A stretch of 64,000 nucleotides of DNA from Bacillota bacterium. GTDB lineage: Bacteria > Bacillota > Clostridia > Christensenellales > Aristaeellaceae. The DNA lies in assembly GCA_023421395.1 (NCBI GenBank), contig JAEZTL010000001.1, forward strand, positions 62,001 through 126,000, given 5' to 3'. This document shows positions 44,724-53,332 of the stretch, in pieces. The notes below the pieces were generated by a model. It was not told where the DNA came from, ran no database searches, and was given only the letters and a program-made list of their open reading frames with translations. The stretch's first letter is position 1, and the number at the start of each line of letters is the position of its first letter. A program made the position numbers and the translations under genes.

Positions 44724-46172
44724 TCAGAGCCGCTGCTTCAGTTCGTCGATCAGCCCCTGCAGAAAACCGCACAGCACATCATCGCTTTCCACATGCTTTC
44801 CCAGCAGCTCCTCCGTAAAAAAGCTCTGGTAAAGCGCGGTGAACTCTGCCAGCGTGATCACCGGCGCGCCCGACGTGGTATTCCAGGGATGGGAGAACTG
44901 CACGCCCAGTCGGTCCAGGCAAAGGATCTGCAGCGGCCCGCACGCTGAAAGAGGGCCCTTGGCCAGGTGGAGCTTGAAGTAGTGCATCTCTTGCGTACGG
45001 CGCAGACAATCCGTCAGAATGGCGATGCGTTCCATGGCCGAGAAGGGGCGGACGCCCAGCGGCTGATTGAAGAGCATCCCCGTCTCGGCGAAGCGGCGCA
45101 GCCCGTCACGCTGCGTGATAAAATGGGAAGGAGACTTCTTTTCATAGATGTTGCGGTTGCGCTGCAGCTGAATCCATTTGAGTTCCGAGACCATCGCGCT
45201 GGACATCGGAGATTCCCCCGAGCCGTCCCGGATCAACCCGTCGATCAGCTCGCTGGGGATCGTCGAAAGCGGAATGTCCGGCTTAATCCCGTAGAGCGCA
45301 CGGTCCTTCTCCTGAAGGTAGGCGTGCTTGGAGTCCAGCAGCAGATCGGACCGCGGATCCGCCGCGTGTTCCTCCTTGATGGGCGCGTACCAGCGTCCCT
45401 GCTCGGCGATGCGCCGCACCAGCATGTCGAAAATCCCGCTTTTTTCGTCGTTCTCATAGATCAGGCAGCGGTTGGCGACGAACACGATCACATGGGTGCC
45501 GAAGCTGCCGTCCGCACGCTGAAAGCGCACGATCGCGTGGCTCTGAGACAGGAACTCCTTGTCCAGCGTCGACGGGCGCGACATCTTGTAGCCGTGGTAG
45601 CAGGGCAGGCACACCGCGGGCAAAGCCGTTCGCACGGCACGGATAATCTGGCTGCCGTCGCCCTCCAGCGAGAAATAGTGGTACACCTGAATGTTCTTCG
45701 AGGGCGCGATGTCGGTCAGCAGATCCCGCACCTCGGAAAAGAGCGGGTAGACGAGGCTGGAGGCGATGTGAATCGTGGCGGAGTGGACGGTTCTGTAGAA
45801 ATCAAGCAGCTGCGCGGTGCTTGTGAAGCGCGCAGAGCCGTAGCTTTCGAGGGGGAAAGGCATCGAGGGGATCGCCTCGTTGTTCAGCAGCCGCCACATC
45901 TCCATGTTCGCGCTGTAGGCGTTTATACCCAGTCGGCTGACCTCCAGCGCCCGCTCCAGCTCCTTGAACTCCGCCGCGTCAAAGACCGGCGGTGTCACGC
46001 TCAGCAGCGCCTGGAAAAAATGCTCCGCGGCCTGTACGGAGCTCTGCGCGTGCAGAATCCTGGACAGCGTGGTATTGCTGCGGATATTTAGGCGGCGCGT
46101 CATTTCGGAGATGGTGATGCGGTGCTTTTTCATTAGCCCGCTCAGGCTCTTATCAAAAGTCTGAATGGTCAA
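44724..46172 (-). CDS. Large protein with N-terminal helix-turn-helix, unknown function
   Basis: A 482-residue protein. The first 40 residues (MKKHRITISEMTRRLNIRSN, then TTLSRILH) look like an XRE-type helix-turn-helix. The remaining 430 residues have no motif I recognise; they are soluble and mixed alpha/beta. Such a protein may be a sensor-regulator with a large effector domain. Start is TTG 46172 with AAAGGAGG 9 nt upstream, after a good promoter. It converges on the ATP synthase operon and is divergent from rubrerythrin. Confidence 0.7.
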   Translation of the reverse strand: MTIQTFDKSLSGLMKKHRITISEMTRRLNIRSNTTLSRILHAQSSVQAAEHFFQALLSVTPPVFDAAEFKELERALEVSRLGINAYSANMEMWRLLNNEAIPSMPFPLESYGSARFTSTAQLLDFYRTVHSATIHIASSLVYPLFSEVRDLLTDIAPSKNIQVYHYFSLEGDGSQIIRAVRTALPAVCLPCYHGYKMSRPSTLDKEFLSQSHAIVRFQRADGSFGTHVIVFVANRCLIYENDEKSGIFDMLVRRIAEQGRWYAPIKEEHAADPRSDLLLDSKHAYLQEKDRALYGIKPDIPLSTIPSELIDGLIRDGSGESPMSSAMVSELKWIQLQRNRNIYEKKSPSHFITQRDGLRRFAETGMLFNQPLGVRPFSAMERIAILTDCLRRTQEMHYFKLHLAKGPLSACGPLQILCLDRLGVQFSHPWNTTSGAPVITLAEFTALYQSFFTEELLGKHVESDDVLCGFLQGLIDELKQRL

Positions 46173-46201
46173 CGCGACGCGCCTCCTTTCTGTTTTGGAA
46201 T

Positions 46202-46230
46202 ATTTTAACATATGGGAAAAGCGACGTCAA
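46202..46230 (-). promoter_or_regulatory. Promoter for the large HTH protein
   Basis: Minus strand TTGACG (46225-46230) and TAAAAT (46202-46207), 17-nt spacer. Confidence 0.75.
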
Positions 46231-46341
46231 CATCGCGGCAGAACTCCGCGCTTTCGTATAAGCGTTGTTTCAGAAGCGCGGCAAACGGGTAACAATAATA
46301 CCGGTCAATGCGCGAATTTTTTCACGGGAGGACTGATTGTT

Positions 46342-46884
46342 ATGAAAGAATTGAAGGGATCCCGCACAGAAGCGAATCTCAACGCCGCGTTTGCCGGCGA
46401 GTCGATGGCGCGCAACAAGTATACCTATTATGCGTCCCGCGCCAAGAAGGACGGCTTTGAGCAAATCGGGGCGATTTTTCTGGAGACGGCTGAGAATGAA
46501 AAGGAGCACGCCAAGCTGTGGTACAAGCGCCTGCACGGCGGCGCGGTCGCTGATACCGTGACCAACCTCAAGGACGCCGCCGCCGGCGAACATTACGAGT
46601 GGACCGATATGTACGCAGGCTTTGCGAAGGTTGCCCGCGAGGAAGGCTTCGACGATATCGCCGCGCAGTTTGAGGCGGTTGCCAAGGTCGAAAAGGAGCA
46701 CGAGGCCCGCTACCTGAAGCTGTGCGAAAACGTCGAGGGCGGATTGGTGTTCACCCGCGACGGCATGCGCATGTGGCAGTGCCGCAACTGCGGACACATC
46801 GCCATCGGCCCCTCCGCACCGCAGGTCTGCCCGGTCTGCCTGCATCCCCAGGCGTTCTTCCAGCTGAAGGAAGAGAACTACTAA
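46342..46884 (+). CDS. Rubrerythrin
   Basis: A 180-residue non-haem iron protein that reduces hydrogen peroxide in anaerobes. The four-helix diiron domain has the ligand Glu residues in FAGESMARNKYTYYA, TAENEKEHAKLW, and VAKVEKEHEARY. A rubredoxin-like domain at the C-terminus has CRNCGHI and CPVCLHPQ to bind one iron. ATG 46342 follows GGGAGGA. It indicates an anaerobic life style. Confidence 0.95.
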   Translation: MKELKGSRTEANLNAAFAGESMARNKYTYYASRAKKDGFEQIGAIFLETAENEKEHAKLWYKRLHGGAVADTVTNLKDAAAGEHYEWTDMYAGFAKVAREEGFDDIAAQFEAVAKVEKEHEARYLKLCENVEGGLVFTRDGMRMWQCRNCGHIAIGPSAPQVCPVCLHPQAFFQLKEENY

Positions 46885-46908
46885 GCGGGACCCCACGGTA
46901 ACTTTGAA

Positions 46909-46938
46909 GCGCCGGAACCGAAAGGCTCCGGCGCTTCT
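46909..46938 (+). terminator. Hairpin downstream of rubrerythrin
   Basis: AAGCGCCGGA, ACCGAAAGGC, TCCGGCGCTT then CTGAG: stable stem, short T-run. Confidence 0.6.
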
Positions 46939-47006
46939 GAGTTTCAAGAACCGCTGGTTTTGGTATGCGCGGGAGAAAGCCGGTGGAAGCCTGAAGGCCT
47001 CGCAGC

Positions 47007-47099
47007 TTTTCCGGCGGTGCGCCGACGAAGAGCGCTGCGCCTTCTCCCGGTGCGCATGCCGGAAGCAGAAACCGTTCCAGGCGTCGACGCCGGGAACGG
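47007..47099 (+). repeat. Two-hairpin intergenic repeat, copy C
   Basis: TTTTCCGGCGGTGCGCCGACG, then hairpin 1 (CCCGGTGCGCATGCCGG), AAACCGTTCC and hairpin 2 (CGTTCC...GGGAACGG). It aligns with copy B over roughly 90 bases by eye. Lies between convergent rubrerythrin and the discoidin-like gene. Confidence 0.65.
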
Positions 47100-47171
47100 C
47101 TGAAGACTCGCGGAGGCCTTGCGGATGGACAGAAGCGCCGGGGGTTCAAGCGCCCGTTCGTGCAGGGGGAA

Positions 47172-48341
47172 CTATGCGCTCGCCTCGTAGTCCTCGCACA
47201 GCCGGTCAAAAAGCTGAAGCGCGTCCGAGATGTCTTCAACCCGCCTCGTGACGGACGCGTACTGGAAGTCCACCGGTTCAAGCCCTTCGAAGTACCGCGC
47301 GTACGCCCGGGCGTAGTCGGCTTCCGAAAGCTGTTCGCCCTGGAAACGGAATTCCTTTCGGCCATAATCCTGCGCCTGGTCCTCGAAGGCGTCGTAGGTG
47401 CCGAACTGCTCGGTCAGCGTCAGCCGCCCCGGCGCGTAGTCGATGATGGAATGGCTTTCACTCCGGGTTCCCTGCATGATGTACAGATCGTAGAACAGCC
47501 AGAAGGCCTCGCCGCGTTCCTGGTCCCGGTAAAGATGGAAAAGATCGCCCGGATCCGTATCGAAGGAGATGTACATCTGCGCGGGGCTGTCAATATCCGA
47601 AGCAGAAAGCACAAGGCATTCCGCCACGTGGGAAGCGTAAGGGCAGACGATCATTTCCGGTGTGCCGTCCATATCCAGATCAATCAGCTTCAGCCAGTCA
47701 ACGGACGCGTAAGGATCGCTGCGGAAGTGGCGGCGGAGGTATATGCGAAAGCGGCTGCGCCAGGAGTCGTCTTCCGGTTCCCCGTTGTCGGCGGGGATGA
47801 CCCCGATGTCGGTGATGCAGGTATCTTTGTATTTTGAGCCCTTGTAGACGGTGGAGAGCTCGACGGTGAGGGAGCCGGTGGTCACGGGCTCATCAAAGAG
47901 CACCAACTGCGGGCCGCGCACGTCGTCCAGCGTCAGCGGGACGGGCGCTTCGCCGTCCACGCCGATCAGGATGCGCCTCGGCCGCGCATTCTTCTTATAG
48001 ACATCCTGGGATTTCTGATATCCGGCGCGGATGACGAAGCCCAGGATCTGCTGGGTGGGAAAGGAGAGGCTCAGCCATTCGCCCTCGCCGTTGCCGGAGG
48101 CCGCCTCCGCCCAAGTGGTGCGGAGATTTCCGTCCGCCGCGTTTGACGCCGGATAGGCGCCGTACTCGTCCGTCAGTTCGCTGGAAGCGGAGACTTCCAC
48201 CCGGCTTGGGGAGAGCGTGCCGTAACTGCTGGAATCACCGGCCAGGCGCGCATCCGTCAAGGCCAGCGCGCCTTCGGGCATTAGAGTGAGAACCAGACAG
48301 GCGGCGATCGCCGCGGCCAGCGCATGAAGCGGGCGCACCAT
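47172..48341 (-). CDS. Exported protein with discoidin-like (NADase-type glycan-binding) domain
   Basis: A 389-residue protein with a signal peptide (about 1-28). Residues about 45-175 resemble the F5/8-type discoidin fold: VEVSASSELTDEYGAYPASN, then ADGNLRTTWAEAASG and WLSLSFPTQQILGFVIRAG. These domains usually bind surface sugars. The C-terminal half (about 190-389) is beta-rich, includes an FG-GAP-like DLDMDGTPEMIV, and is unassigned. ATG 48341 is preceded by AAGGAAGGG. Confidence 0.72.
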   Translation of the reverse strand: MVRPLHALAAAIAACLVLTLMPEGALALTDARLAGDSSSYGTLSPSRVEVSASSELTDEYGAYPASNAADGNLRTTWAEAASGNGEGEWLSLSFPTQQILGFVIRAGYQKSQDVYKKNARPRRILIGVDGEAPVPLTLDDVRGPQLVLFDEPVTTGSLTVELSTVYKGSKYKDTCITDIGVIPADNGEPEDDSWRSRFRIYLRRHFRSDPYASVDWLKLIDLDMDGTPEMIVCPYASHVAECLVLSASDIDSPAQMYISFDTDPGDLFHLYRDQERGEAFWLFYDLYIMQGTRSESHSIIDYAPGRLTLTEQFGTYDAFEDQAQDYGRKEFRFQGEQLSEADYARAYARYFEGLEPVDFQYASVTRRVEDISDALQLFDRLCEDYEASA

Positions 48342-48515
48342 GATGAAACACCCTTCCTTCAATAGAATCTCAAGAGCTCGCGGCGCCGGACGAACCGGCG
48401 CGATCCTTCCATATCGTACCATAATCTTTGCGTTTTGACAAATTTTTCGCGTAGGAACAGCGAGATCATGCCCGGCCACGCCAGCGCCGGAGCGTATGTT
48501 TTACATTGCAGAGGG

Positions 48516-48545
48516 TTGACACGAAGTCGAGCAGGGGCCTATACT
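48516..48545 (+). promoter_or_regulatory. Promoter for the M-box-mgtA transcript
   Basis: TTGACA (48516-48521) and TATACT (48540-48545), 18-nt spacer. Confidence 0.82.
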
Positions 48546-48556
48546 GGTTAATGAAA

Positions 48557-48701
48557 ATCGGTAGGTGAGGCTACCACAGGGATACGGATTGCTGCCGCGA
48601 AGCCGTGGAGACACGGCGAGCTGGTCGAACAGTCTATGTCGATTCAAGGCATAGGATAACGCAATTTCACCGCCCTGCGAAGCCAAAACTCGAACGATGG
48701 C
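48557..48701 (+). ncRNA. M-box (ykoK) Mg2+ riboswitch aptamer
   Basis: The conserved M-box blocks appear in order: GGTAGGTGAGGCTACC, GGATACGGATTGCTGCCGC, then near the 3' end CACCGCCCTGCGAAGCC and AAAACTCGAACGATGG. The M-box binds several Mg2+ ions and turns off downstream Mg2+ transport genes when Mg2+ is plentiful. It is followed by an intrinsic terminator and, farther on, by the Mg2+ ATPase mgtA, which is the expected type of target. Confidence 0.92.
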
Positions 48702-48714
48702 CGAAGCCCTTGCT

Positions 48715-48749
48715 TTCCGCCGCGTTCGAAACCGGCGGAATTTTCTTTT
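48715..48749 (+). terminator. Riboswitch-controlled terminator
   Basis: TTCCGCCG, loop of 10 nt, CGGCGGAA, TTTTCTTTT. It starts 14 nt after the M-box aptamer and is its likely expression platform. Confidence 0.85.
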
Positions 48750-48763
48750 AAAGGATGTGAGCG

Positions 48764-48781
48764 GTGTGTCCGGGTCCATAG
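48764..48781 (+). other. Possible five-codon leader peptide
   Basis: GTG TGT CCG GGT CCA TAG (Met-Cys-Pro-Gly-Pro) lies 8 nt after AAAGGA, between the first and second terminators. Two of its five codons are Pro, as in the Pro-containing MgtL leader of enterobacterial mgtA. Very short, so possibly chance. Confidence 0.25.
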
Positions 48782-48882
48782 AGGTTCCTCGAAGTGCGGC
48801 GTCGGGCGCCGGGCATTGCCTTATGCGAAAAACGTTCAGGGGCGGCTTATAGCCGCTCCCCGGCGCGTTACGCACATGCTTC

Positions 48883-48908
48883 GCCGCCCGCCTTGCGGGC
48901 GGCTTTTT
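48883..48908 (+). terminator. Second terminator in the mgtA leader
   Basis: GCCGCCCGC, loop CTT, GCGGGCGGC, TTTTT. A strong intrinsic terminator that any M-box transcript must pass before mgtA. Confidence 0.9.
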
Positions 48909-48964
48909 GCATGATTTTACATGCGTGCGATTTTACGGCGACACAATAAGCGAGGTGATTGGGC

Positions 48965-49063
48965 ATGCAATCCGGTCCATGCGGCGGCCGATCAGGAATC
49001 ATCAAAGACCGCGGCGCTGGCGGGTGCCGCCGGGCGGATGGTGCCCGGGGAGAACCCCGCTGA
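48965..49063 (+). CDS. Small upstream ORF in the mgtA leader, 32 residues
   Basis: ATG 48965 has GAGGTGA 7 nt upstream, so ribosome entry is likely. The peptide (beginning MQSGPCGGRSGI, ending ARGEPR) is rich in Gly and Arg and has no membrane helix. It ends 54 nt before mgtA. Its place in a Mg2+-controlled leader suggests a regulatory peptide whose translation influences mgtA, but no pairing or stalling site is proven. Confidence 0.4.
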   Translation: MQSGPCGGRSGIIKDRGAGGCRRADGARGEPR

Positions 49064-49116
49064 AGTCCCGCAGTCTTGCATCGGGCGCGTAATGCGCCTG
49101 CGAGGAGGTGCGGATC

Positions 49117-51840
49117 ATGAAAAAAACCATTTTTAAAGAACCAATGCTCGGCGCGGTCGCGCCCAGGTTCCCGAACGCTTTTGAGGCCGAAGCGCGGCTG
49201 AGGGAGGCCGCCGGGCGCACCCCGGAAGAGGTGTACGCGCTGCTCGGCACGCGCCAGCGCGGCCTGAACCGGGAAGAGGCGGAGCGCGCCCGGGCGCGCT
49301 ACGGCGACAACCGTGTGCAGCGGGAGGCCGGAAGCTCTGCGGCGCGCAGGCTCTTCGAGGCTTTCGTCAGCCCCTTTACCGCGATCCTGCTGGCGCTGAT
49401 GGCGGTCTCCGCCGCTACCGACGTGATTTTTGCGGAAAACGGCAAGCAAGATCCGACGACAATGATCATCATCGGGGTGATGGTCGCGTTTTCCGGTGTA
49501 CTGCGCTTTGTGCAGGAGACGAAAAGCGGCAGCGCCGCCCAAGCGCTTTCCGAGATGATCCATACCACCACCTGCGTGGAGCGCTCGGAGGACGGCCGCG
49601 TCGAAATCCCGCTGGATCAGGTGGTGGTGGGGGACATCGTGCACCTGGCGGCGGGGGACCTGATCCCGGCGGACATGCGCATCTGCTTCGCGAAGGACCT
49701 TTTTCTCAGCCAGTCGGCGCTGACCGGCGAGAGCGAGCCGGTGGAGAAGAGCGCCAGACCCGAAAAAACAGACGGTGCGCTGACCGATTGCGGCAATCTG
49801 GCGTTTCTCGGCGGCAATGTGATCAGCGGCAGCGCCATGGGTGTGGTGGTGGCCACTGGGCGGGAGACGGTGCTGGGTCAGCTCGCCAGGGATCTCTCCG
49901 GCAAGCCCCCAAAGACCGCCTTTGACAGGGGGCTGGATTCGGTCAGTTGGGTGCTGATCCGCTTCATGATGGTCATGGCGCCGGCGGTGTTCCTGATCAA
50001 CGGCCTCACCAAGGGCGGCTGGATCGGCGCGCTGCTGTTTGCGGTGTCCATCGCCGTGGGCCTCACGCCGCAGATGCTGCCGATGATCGTCACCACATGC
50101 CTGGCCAAAGGCGCGATGACCATGTCCCGCGAAAAGGTGATCATCAAAAACCTCAATTCCATTCAGAACCTGGGTTCGATGGACATCCTCTGCACCGACA
50201 AGACCGGCACGCTGACCCAGGACCGGGTGGTGCTGGAATACCATCTGGATATTCACGGCGATGAAAACGTGCGGGTGCTGCGCTACGCGTTCCTCAACAG
50301 CTTTTACCAGACGGGGCTGAAAAACCTTCTGGACGTGGCGATCCTGGACCGGACCCGGGAGGAGCAGGACAATCACGACGAACTGAAGGACCTTGAAATG
50401 GCCTATCGCAAAGTGGATGAAATCCCCTTCGACTTCGATCGCCGCCGCATGAGCGTGGTGGTCGAGCGGCGGGACGGCCGCACGCAGATGATCACCAAGG
50501 GTGCGGTGGAGGAAATGCTGAAGGCTTGCGACTCGGTCGAGTATGACGGCGAGGTAAAGCCGCTGGATGACGCGATGCGCGGGGTCATCTATGAGAGTGT
50601 GGATTCCCTCAACGCCAGGGGCATGCGCGTGATCGCCGTGGCCTATAAGGACAACCACGCTCCTGTGGGCGCCTTCTCCCCGGCGGACGAGGCGGGCATG
50701 GTGCTGATGGGCTACCTGGCCTTCCTCGACCCGCCCAAGGAGAGCGCAAAAGCCGCCATTGAGGCGCTGACCGCCTATGGCGTTTCCGTCAAGGTGCTCA
50801 CCGGCGATAACGACAAGGTGACCCGCAGCATCTGCCGCCAGGTGGGGCTCAACGCCGGCAGCCTGGTGCTGGGCCCGGCGATCGACGGCCTGACGGACGA
50901 GGCGCTGGGCGACCTGGCCGAAAAGACCCAGGTGTTCGCCAAGCTGTCGCCCGCGCAGAAGGCGCGGGTGGTGCGCGCGCTGCGCCAGAAGGGCCACGCG
51001 GTGGGCTACATGGGCGACGGCATCAACGACGCCGCCGCCATGAAGGATTCCGACGTGGGCATTTCGGTGGACACGGCGGTGGATATTGCCAAGGAGTCCG
51101 CCAGCGTGATCTTGCTGGAAAAGGACCTGATGGTGCTGGAGTCGGGCATTCTGGAGGGGCGCAAGACCTACGCCAACATGATCAAGTACATCAAAATGAC
51201 CGCCAGTTCCAACTTCGGCAACATGCTGTCGGTGCTGGTGGCCAGCGCGTTTTTGCCCTTTTTGCCGATGGCGGCGCTGCACCTGATCCTGCTCAACCTG
51301 ATCTACGACCTGAGCTGCACCGCGCTGCCCTGGGACAACGTGGACGCGGAATTTTTCAAGGCGCCCAAGAAGTGGGAGGCGATGTCGATCACCAGCTTCA
51401 TGGCTTCGCTGGGGCCCACCAGTTCGGTCTTTGACATCGCGACGTACCTCGCGCTCTACTTCGTGATCTGCCCGATGGCGACGGGCGGGCGCTTGTTCCA
51501 CCAACTGACCGACCCGGGCATGAAGGCGCTGTACGCGGCGGTTTTTCAGACCGGCTGGTTCGTCGAGTCCATGTGGACGCAGACGCTTGTCATCCACATG
51601 CTCCGGACCCCGCTGACCCCCTTTGTCAAAAGCCGTGCCTCCGCGCCGCTGACCTTCATCAGCTTCGGCGGCATTTTCGTGGTATCGCTGCTGCCCTACA
51701 CCATTCTGGGGGAGAAGATCGGCCTCACGCCGCTGCCGGGCATCTACTTCGCCTACCTCATCGCGGTGGTGGCCGGCTACATGGCGCTGGTGACGCGGGT
51801 GAAAAAGAGGTATATCCGGAAATACGGATTCCTTTTGTAA
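49117..51840 (+). CDS. mgtA: Mg2+-importing P-type ATPase MgtA/MgtB
   Basis: A 907-residue P3B-type ATPase that imports Mg2+. The phosphorylation motif DILCTDKTGTLTQDR and the actuator motif LTGESEPVEK are present, as are LTGDNDKVTR and GYMGDGINDAAAMKDSDVGI. Membrane helices lie at about 75-125, 270-345 and 690-905. ATG 49117 has GAGGAGG 8 nt upstream. It is the sole large gene after the M-box leader, which fits Mg2+-starvation control. MgtE at 19487 is a second, unrelated Mg2+ transporter. Confidence 0.96.
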   Translation: MKKTIFKEPMLGAVAPRFPNAFEAEARLREAAGRTPEEVYALLGTRQRGLNREEAERARARYGDNRVQREAGSSAARRLFEAFVSPFTAILLALMAVSAATDVIFAENGKQDPTTMIIIGVMVAFSGVLRFVQETKSGSAAQALSEMIHTTTCVERSEDGRVEIPLDQVVVGDIVHLAAGDLIPADMRICFAKDLFLSQSALTGESEPVEKSARPEKTDGALTDCGNLAFLGGNVISGSAMGVVVATGRETVLGQLARDLSGKPPKTAFDRGLDSVSWVLIRFMMVMAPAVFLINGLTKGGWIGALLFAVSIAVGLTPQMLPMIVTTCLAKGAMTMSREKVIIKNLNSIQNLGSMDILCTDKTGTLTQDRVVLEYHLDIHGDENVRVLRYAFLNSFYQTGLKNLLDVAILDRTREEQDNHDELKDLEMAYRKVDEIPFDFDRRRMSVVVERRDGRTQMITKGAVEEMLKACDSVEYDGEVKPLDDAMRGVIYESVDSLNARGMRVIAVAYKDNHAPVGAFSPADEAGMVLMGYLAFLDPPKESAKAAIEALTAYGVSVKVLTGDNDKVTRSICRQVGLNAGSLVLGPAIDGLTDEALGDLAEKTQVFAKLSPAQKARVVRALRQKGHAVGYMGDGINDAAAMKDSDVGISVDTAVDIAKESASVILLEKDLMVLESGILEGRKTYANMIKYIKMTASSNFGNMLSVLVASAFLPFLPMAALHLILLNLIYDLSCTALPWDNVDAEFFKAPKKWEAMSITSFMASLGPTSSVFDIATYLALYFVICPMATGGRLFHQLTDPGMKALYAAVFQTGWFVESMWTQTLVIHMLRTPLTPFVKSRASAPLTFISFGGIFVVSLLPYTILGEKIGLTPLPGIYFAYLIAVVAGYMALVTRVKKRYIRKYGFLL

Positions 51841-51850
51841 CGGTTTTTCG

Positions 51851-51890
51851 GCTGAAAACGGAAGGGGCTTGCCCCTTCCGTTTTCAGCCG
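51851..51890 (+). terminator. Bidirectional terminator after mgtA
   Basis: GGCTGAAAACGGAAGGGG, loop CTTG, CCCCTTCCGTTTTCAGCC: an 18-bp perfect inverted repeat shared with the convergent AraC gene. Confidence 0.88.
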
Positions 51891-51953
51891 TGGTGTTCGC
51901 CCAGGGCGCGCGCCTTTGGTGAAACGCGCGCGGCGGGTTCCCTCCACTGCGCG

Positions 51954-52841
51954 TCAGCGCCTGACCACCGGGATCGCGATGTCGATCTGCTTGCCGTTCT
52001 CCTTCAGGCAGCGCTCGTCGTAGAGCTCGTAATCGGCGCCGCCGGGTGCGTACTCATACCCGGACTGGGGGAACCACTCCTCGTAGATGTAGCGCCAGGT
52101 GTTCTGGATTGAGTCCACGAACCCTGCGTGGTCCGACGGCGGGGTGGTGAAGACGGCGTAGGTAGCCGCGGGCACCGCGGCGGTATTGAGACCGCCGGGG
52201 ATGGCGGCGTCTTCCGGTACCTCCAGGCCGATCACGTAGTTGAACGCGCCGGTCTCCGTGTCCATATCCATACACAGGCCGTACTCGGCATGGCTGACGG
52301 GCGTGAGCGCCTTGTGCAGGCTCTCGCAGTGGTTCTTCATGTAATCCTGCCAGAAGGCGGGGATCGCGGTGCTGTTTTCACCGTCCACCGAGGTGGTTTT
52401 TAGCGCGTAGCCGACTACCTTGAAGGCCGGGCGGGTGATGATTCTGGGTTCCATGACGATTCCTCCTGTCAGATGATAGTGATGGTGAAGGTCCAAACGC
52501 ACCGGGCGCGGAGGGCGTGGCGCCGCATGCAGGCGATAGCGCTCCGGGGGCGCGCCATAGGCTTTCAGGAACGCGTGGGTGAAGCCGGCATGGCTTTCAA
52601 ACCCGTACTCGAGCGCGATGTCCAGCACACGCCCGCCACCCGCGAGCCGGGATGCCGCGTGTTCGAGCCGCCGCCGCCGGACAAAGCTCATCACCGGCAT
52701 GCCGACGTAATACGAGAACACCCGGTAGAAGTGGCAGGCGGAGAAGCCCTCCCGCGCGGCGAGGTCCTCCACCGTGATCCTTTCGCCCAGGTTCGCCTCG
52801 ATGTGGTCGATGCTGCGCTGGATGTGCGACCGGTAGTCCAT
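51954..52841 (-). CDS. AraC-type regulator with GyrI-like effector domain
   Basis: A 295-residue regulator. The N-terminal AraC DNA-binding domain (about 6-105) has two helix-turn-helix units, including VEDLAAREGFSACHFYRVF and the second LDIALEYGFESHAGFTHAF. The C-terminal half (about 130-295) resembles the GyrI-like/SoxR-effector domain that binds small molecules. ATG 52841 follows GGGAGGG. Target genes are unknown. Confidence 0.9.
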   Translation of the reverse strand: MDYRSHIQRSIDHIEANLGERITVEDLAAREGFSACHFYRVFSYYVGMPVMSFVRRRRLEHAASRLAGGGRVLDIALEYGFESHAGFTHAFLKAYGAPPERYRLHAAPRPPRPVRLDLHHHYHLTGGIVMEPRIITRPAFKVVGYALKTTSVDGENSTAIPAFWQDYMKNHCESLHKALTPVSHAEYGLCMDMDTETGAFNYVIGLEVPEDAAIPGGLNTAAVPAATYAVFTTPPSDHAGFVDSIQNTWRYIYEEWFPQSGYEYAPGGADYELYDERCLKENGKQIDIAIPVVRR

Positions 52842-52911
52842 CTGCGTTCCCTCCCAACAACGGCATTCTACCACGCGGACGCGGGGCGTGCTTGTCCGTT
52901 TCTCGCATGGG

Positions 52912-53097
52912 ATACCAAGTCCAAACATCAATCACTCGTTGCGCCGGGCCTTTTCGCGCGGAGCCGTGTCGCCTTCCGCTCGGAATAGCGCTGCATTTCA
53001 TGCCAGAGGCATATCCCGAAGGGTTGCCTCGCTCCGGTTCCCTGCTCCGCATCGAAAATCCCTCGCCGCTTGGCGTGATTCATGTTTCCCATTGATA
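52912..53097 (+). repeat. MITE-like repeat, copy 2
   Basis: About 186 bp. Left end ATACCAAGTCCAAACATCAATCAC; right end, complemented, TATCAATGGGAAACATGAATCAC, an imperfect inverted repeat of about 22 nt. Interior blocks (CATTTCATGCCAGAGGCATATC, TCGAAAATCCCTCGCCGC) match copies 1 and 3. No ORF of note. Confidence 0.65.
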
Positions 53098-53099
53098 GG

Positions 53100-53128
53100 A
53101 AAAGCCGCCCGCATTTTTCGCGGGCGGC
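53100..53128 (-). terminator. Terminator of thrS
   Basis: Minus strand GCCGCCCGC, loop of 7, GCGGGCGGC, TTTTCC, 204 nt beyond the thrS stop with repeat copy 3 in between. Confidence 0.8.
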
Positions 53129-53143
53129 TTCGCGGTGTACTTA

Positions 53144-53332
53144 TACCAAACCAAAACATTCATGATTCGTCGGGGTGGGTCTTTTTGCGCGGAAGTGTGT
53201 CGCCTGTCGCTCAACGCAGCCCTTCATTTCACGCCGAAGGCGTATCTCGAAGGGTCGCCTCGCTTTGGCTCCTTGTTCCGCATTAATAATCCTTCCCTCT
53301 TTGAAATCATGAATTTTTTTACTTGGTGGTAT
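53144..53332 (+). repeat. MITE-like repeat, copy 3
   Basis: About 189 bp. Left end ATACCAAACCAAAACATTCATGATTC; right end, complemented, ATACCACCAAGTAAAAAAATTCATGATT. It is the best-preserved pair of inverted ends. The right end runs into the thrS stop codon (53332-53334), so the element sits between thrS and its terminator. Confidence 0.68.

Noticed and set aside
48868..51597. Minus-strand open frame of 909 codons opposite mgtA
   Set aside because: It is a shadow: high third-position GC on the coding strand leaves the complementary frame open. The translation is rich in His, Arg, Ala and Gly with no domain, while the plus strand is a full MgtA.
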